NCBI GenBank assembly: GCA_030146225.1
Contig: JASLCA010000155.1
Coordinates: 1-7,830 of the forward strand
Length of the DNA: 7,830 nucleotides
Reading direction: 5' to 3'
Origin: Sphingobacterium sp.
GTDB lineage: Bacteria > Bacteroidota > Bacteroidia > Sphingobacteriales > Sphingobacteriaceae
This document shows, in pieces, positions 6,719 through 7,830 of this stretch. The translations under genes and the position numbers were made by a program. Numbering within the stretch: the stretch's first letter is position 1; the number at the start of each line of letters is the position of its first letter. Below the pieces are notes generated by a model. It worked only from the letters and a program-made list of their open reading frames with translations, made no database searches and was not told the DNA's origin.

Positions 6719-7564
6719 TTAGTCCCAGACATACTGTGTTGGAGCTATTCCTAAATATTGCTTAAAATCCTTTAAGAAATGATTGTAATCGTAGTAGCCC
6801 GCAGCTAAAAGTATGGCTGGCGAATTAATTTCCTTGCTTAAGCGTAGCGCTGCATAGGTAAAGACAAAGCGTTGAATACCGATATACTTTTTGGGCGACA
6901 TGCCAATATACTTCACAAAATTACGCAATAGCCACCTTTCATTTACCGACTTGCCCAACTGGGCTAGAACTTGGCTGATCGTGCAGTTCCCTTTAGTACT
7001 GTCGATATAGCTGAGCGCAAAATTTAGTAGCGCAGGGAAGCTTGTCGCCTTTAGCGGTGCATTATTTAGCAGCGTCTCTAGGTAGGAAATTCGTGCGGAC
7101 CAGCCCTCCTTAGCATACATCTTATCAAAAAGGCACATCCAATCTTCACTTACAATATCCTCCAAGTTAAAAATGGCTTGATTTAAAAATAGGTTGCCAG
7201 GAATACTAAACAAGGAATAGAAATATGAAGGCTGAAACCTCAAGACAAGGATTGAATCAAGCGTTTCAGGAATATCCCAATAAGTATTCTTAATCGGACC
7301 GCAACACAGCCAAGCCGACTTAAATGCTAAAAACTGCCCATTTCTCACTAAATGCACCTTTTCGGACTTAGCTGGCAAGAAAATAAGGGTGGGCAAGCCA
7401 TCATTAAATAAGGGCTGGCTTGTCTTTAAATCCTTACATGAAAAGCGATAAATAGCAAATGGCTGCTCCCCTTGATTAAGACTGTACAAAGGCTTTTCAG
7501 CTCCCTGTACTGGGAAGCCAAGGGCAATTGGGGTATTTATTTCTTGTAAAAAATTTATCGGCAT
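6719..7564 (-). CDS. AraC-family transcriptional regulator, 281 aa
   Basis: A cytoplasmic transcription factor. The C-terminal 100 residues (about 182-281) form the AraC double helix-turn-helix. The first HTH region includes TISQVLAQLGKSVNERWLLRNF and continues into YIGMSPKKYIGIQRF. The second is ILLAAGYYDYNHFLKDFKQYLGIAPTQYV, a strong match to the family's GY.D..HF...FK...G..P..Y signature. The N-terminal 180 residues are a predicted beta-rich effector or dimerisation domain with no clear similarity that I can name; it resembles N-termini of other Bacteroidetes AraC regulators. I start at the ATG at 7564. A TTG at 7576 would add four residues (MQGS) and is less likely. The gene is first in the minus-strand cluster with the kinase and LytTR regulator. 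Its target is unknown and could be the receptor operon, its own cluster, or the divergent aminopeptidase gene. Confidence 0.9.
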   Translation of the reverse strand: MPINFLQEINTPIALGFPVQGAEKPLYSLNQGEQPFAIYRFSCKDLKTSQPLFNDGLPTLIFLPAKSEKVHLVRNGQFLAFKSAWLCCGPIKNTYWDIPETLDSILVLRFQPSYFYSLFSIPGNLFLNQAIFNLEDIVSEDWMCLFDKMYAKEGWSARISYLETLLNNAPLKATSFPALLNFALSYIDSTKGNCTISQVLAQLGKSVNERWLLRNFVKYIGMSPKKYIGIQRFVFTYAALRLSKEINSPAILLAAGYYDYNHFLKDFKQYLGIAPTQYVWD

Positions 7565-7623
7565 AGACCCTTGCAAGATATAAATTAATCAGAGTTCAGC
7601 AGGGATTTATGTCCGATTTTTAC

Positions 7624-7654
7624 TTTTAAGGGATTTTTCAGAAGGCTAATTTTG
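7624..7654 (+). promoter_or_regulatory. Bacteroidetes-type promoter for the methionine aminopeptidase gene
   Basis: TAATTTTG at 7647-7654 is an exact match to the Bacteroidetes -7 consensus TAnnTTTG. A TTTT at 7624-7627, three of four against the -33 TTTG, lies at the expected 19-bp distance. It points toward the gene starting at 7757 and would give a leader of roughly 95 bases containing the inverted repeats described next. Confidence 0.5.
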
Positions 7655-7658
7655 TCCC

Positions 7659-7710
7659 TGACAGCAGCTATTAACTAGGCTGTAAGCGCAAAACAGCCTA
7701 TGCCCTGTCA
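7659..7710. repeat. Nested inverted repeat in the divergent intergenic region (leader hairpin or operator)
   Basis: An inner stem TAGGCTGT (7676-7683) pairs perfectly with ACAGCCTA (7693-7700) around a 9-base loop. It is enclosed by an outer perfect stem TGACAG (7659-7664) with CTGTCA (7705-7710). A rival pairing, CTATGCC (7698-7704) with GGCATAG (7723-7729), shares bases with both and cannot form at the same time. No T-tract follows, and no gene ends here, so it is not an ordinary terminator. Confidence 0.5.
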
Positions 7711-7756
7711 TAATGCAAGCTAGGCATAGCACAATTTTAACACAAGAAAATAGTAG

Positions 7757-7830
7757 ATGATCGTAACAAATGAAAAGGAATTAATAGGGATAAAGAAGGT
7801 CAGTGAAGTCGTAGCTTATACCTTAAAAGC
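7757..7830 (+). CDS. map: Probable type I methionine aminopeptidase, N-terminal fragment (3' truncated)
   Basis: Twenty-four complete codons are visible from an ATG at 7757, cut by the end of the window. The peptide begins MIVTNEKELIGIKKVSEVVAY. It fits the start of type I methionine aminopeptidases, where a beta strand ending in a Thr or Ser is followed by an acidic 'EEI..mr.a...va..L' helix before the first catalytic residues. These enzymes remove the initiator Met from nascent proteins using a two-metal centre. No metal ligand is within the visible part, so the call rests on the N-terminal pattern alone. The start is supported by an exact TAnnTTTG promoter element 103 bp upstream and by the lack of a competing frame. 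It is divergent from the AraC-type gene. Many Bacteroidetes have more than one such gene; whether this is the housekeeping one cannot be told. Confidence 0.55.
   Translation, partial: MIVTNEKELIGIKKVSEVVAYTLK

Overview
This 7.8 kb window looks like a chromosomal piece of a Bacteroidetes bacterium, probably a Sphingobacteriales or Pedobacter-like relative. The evidence is the protein families and their pairing (a TonB-dependent receptor with a carboxypeptidase-regulatory-like N-terminus beside a DUF4249 lipoprotein, and a LytTR regulator beside a LytS-like kinase), AT-rich intergenic DNA, no Shine-Dalgarno sequences close to the starts, and a TAnnTTTG-type promoter. The taxonomic level is inference.

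Left edge (1-1649): the window opens inside the C-terminal barrel of an outer-membrane receptor-like protein (+ strand, ends at 918). It is followed by a hairpin that best serves as the terminator of the next gene, a small minus-strand CDGSH iron-sulfur protein (1082-1306). A 343-bp gene-free stretch (1307-1649) then holds four copies of the octamer TTGCTATA. Two of them are extended to identical 11-mers spaced exactly 21 bp apart, just upstream of the main receptor gene.

Centre (1650-4837): a two-gene plus-strand transcription unit encodes a 775-residue TonB-dependent receptor and, 17 bp downstream, a DUF4249 lipoprotein. It closes with a strong hairpin and T-tract terminator. This pair probably forms an outer-membrane uptake complex of unknown substrate; it is not SusC/SusD.

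Right (4852-7564): convergent to it, on the minus strand, are an AraC-type regulator, a four-helix LytS-like histidine kinase and a LytTR response regulator, in transcription order AraC, kinase, regulator. The kinase and regulator genes overlap by 11 bp. The working hypothesis is that one of the two DNA-binding regulators acts on the 21-bp-spaced repeats to control the receptor/lipoprotein operon.

Right edge (7565-7830): a divergent intergenic region carries a good Bacteroidetes-type promoter and a nested inverted repeat. It leads into the first 24 codons of what appears to be a type I methionine aminopeptidase, cut by the window end. I found no RNA genes, CRISPR arrays, insertion sequences or phage genes.
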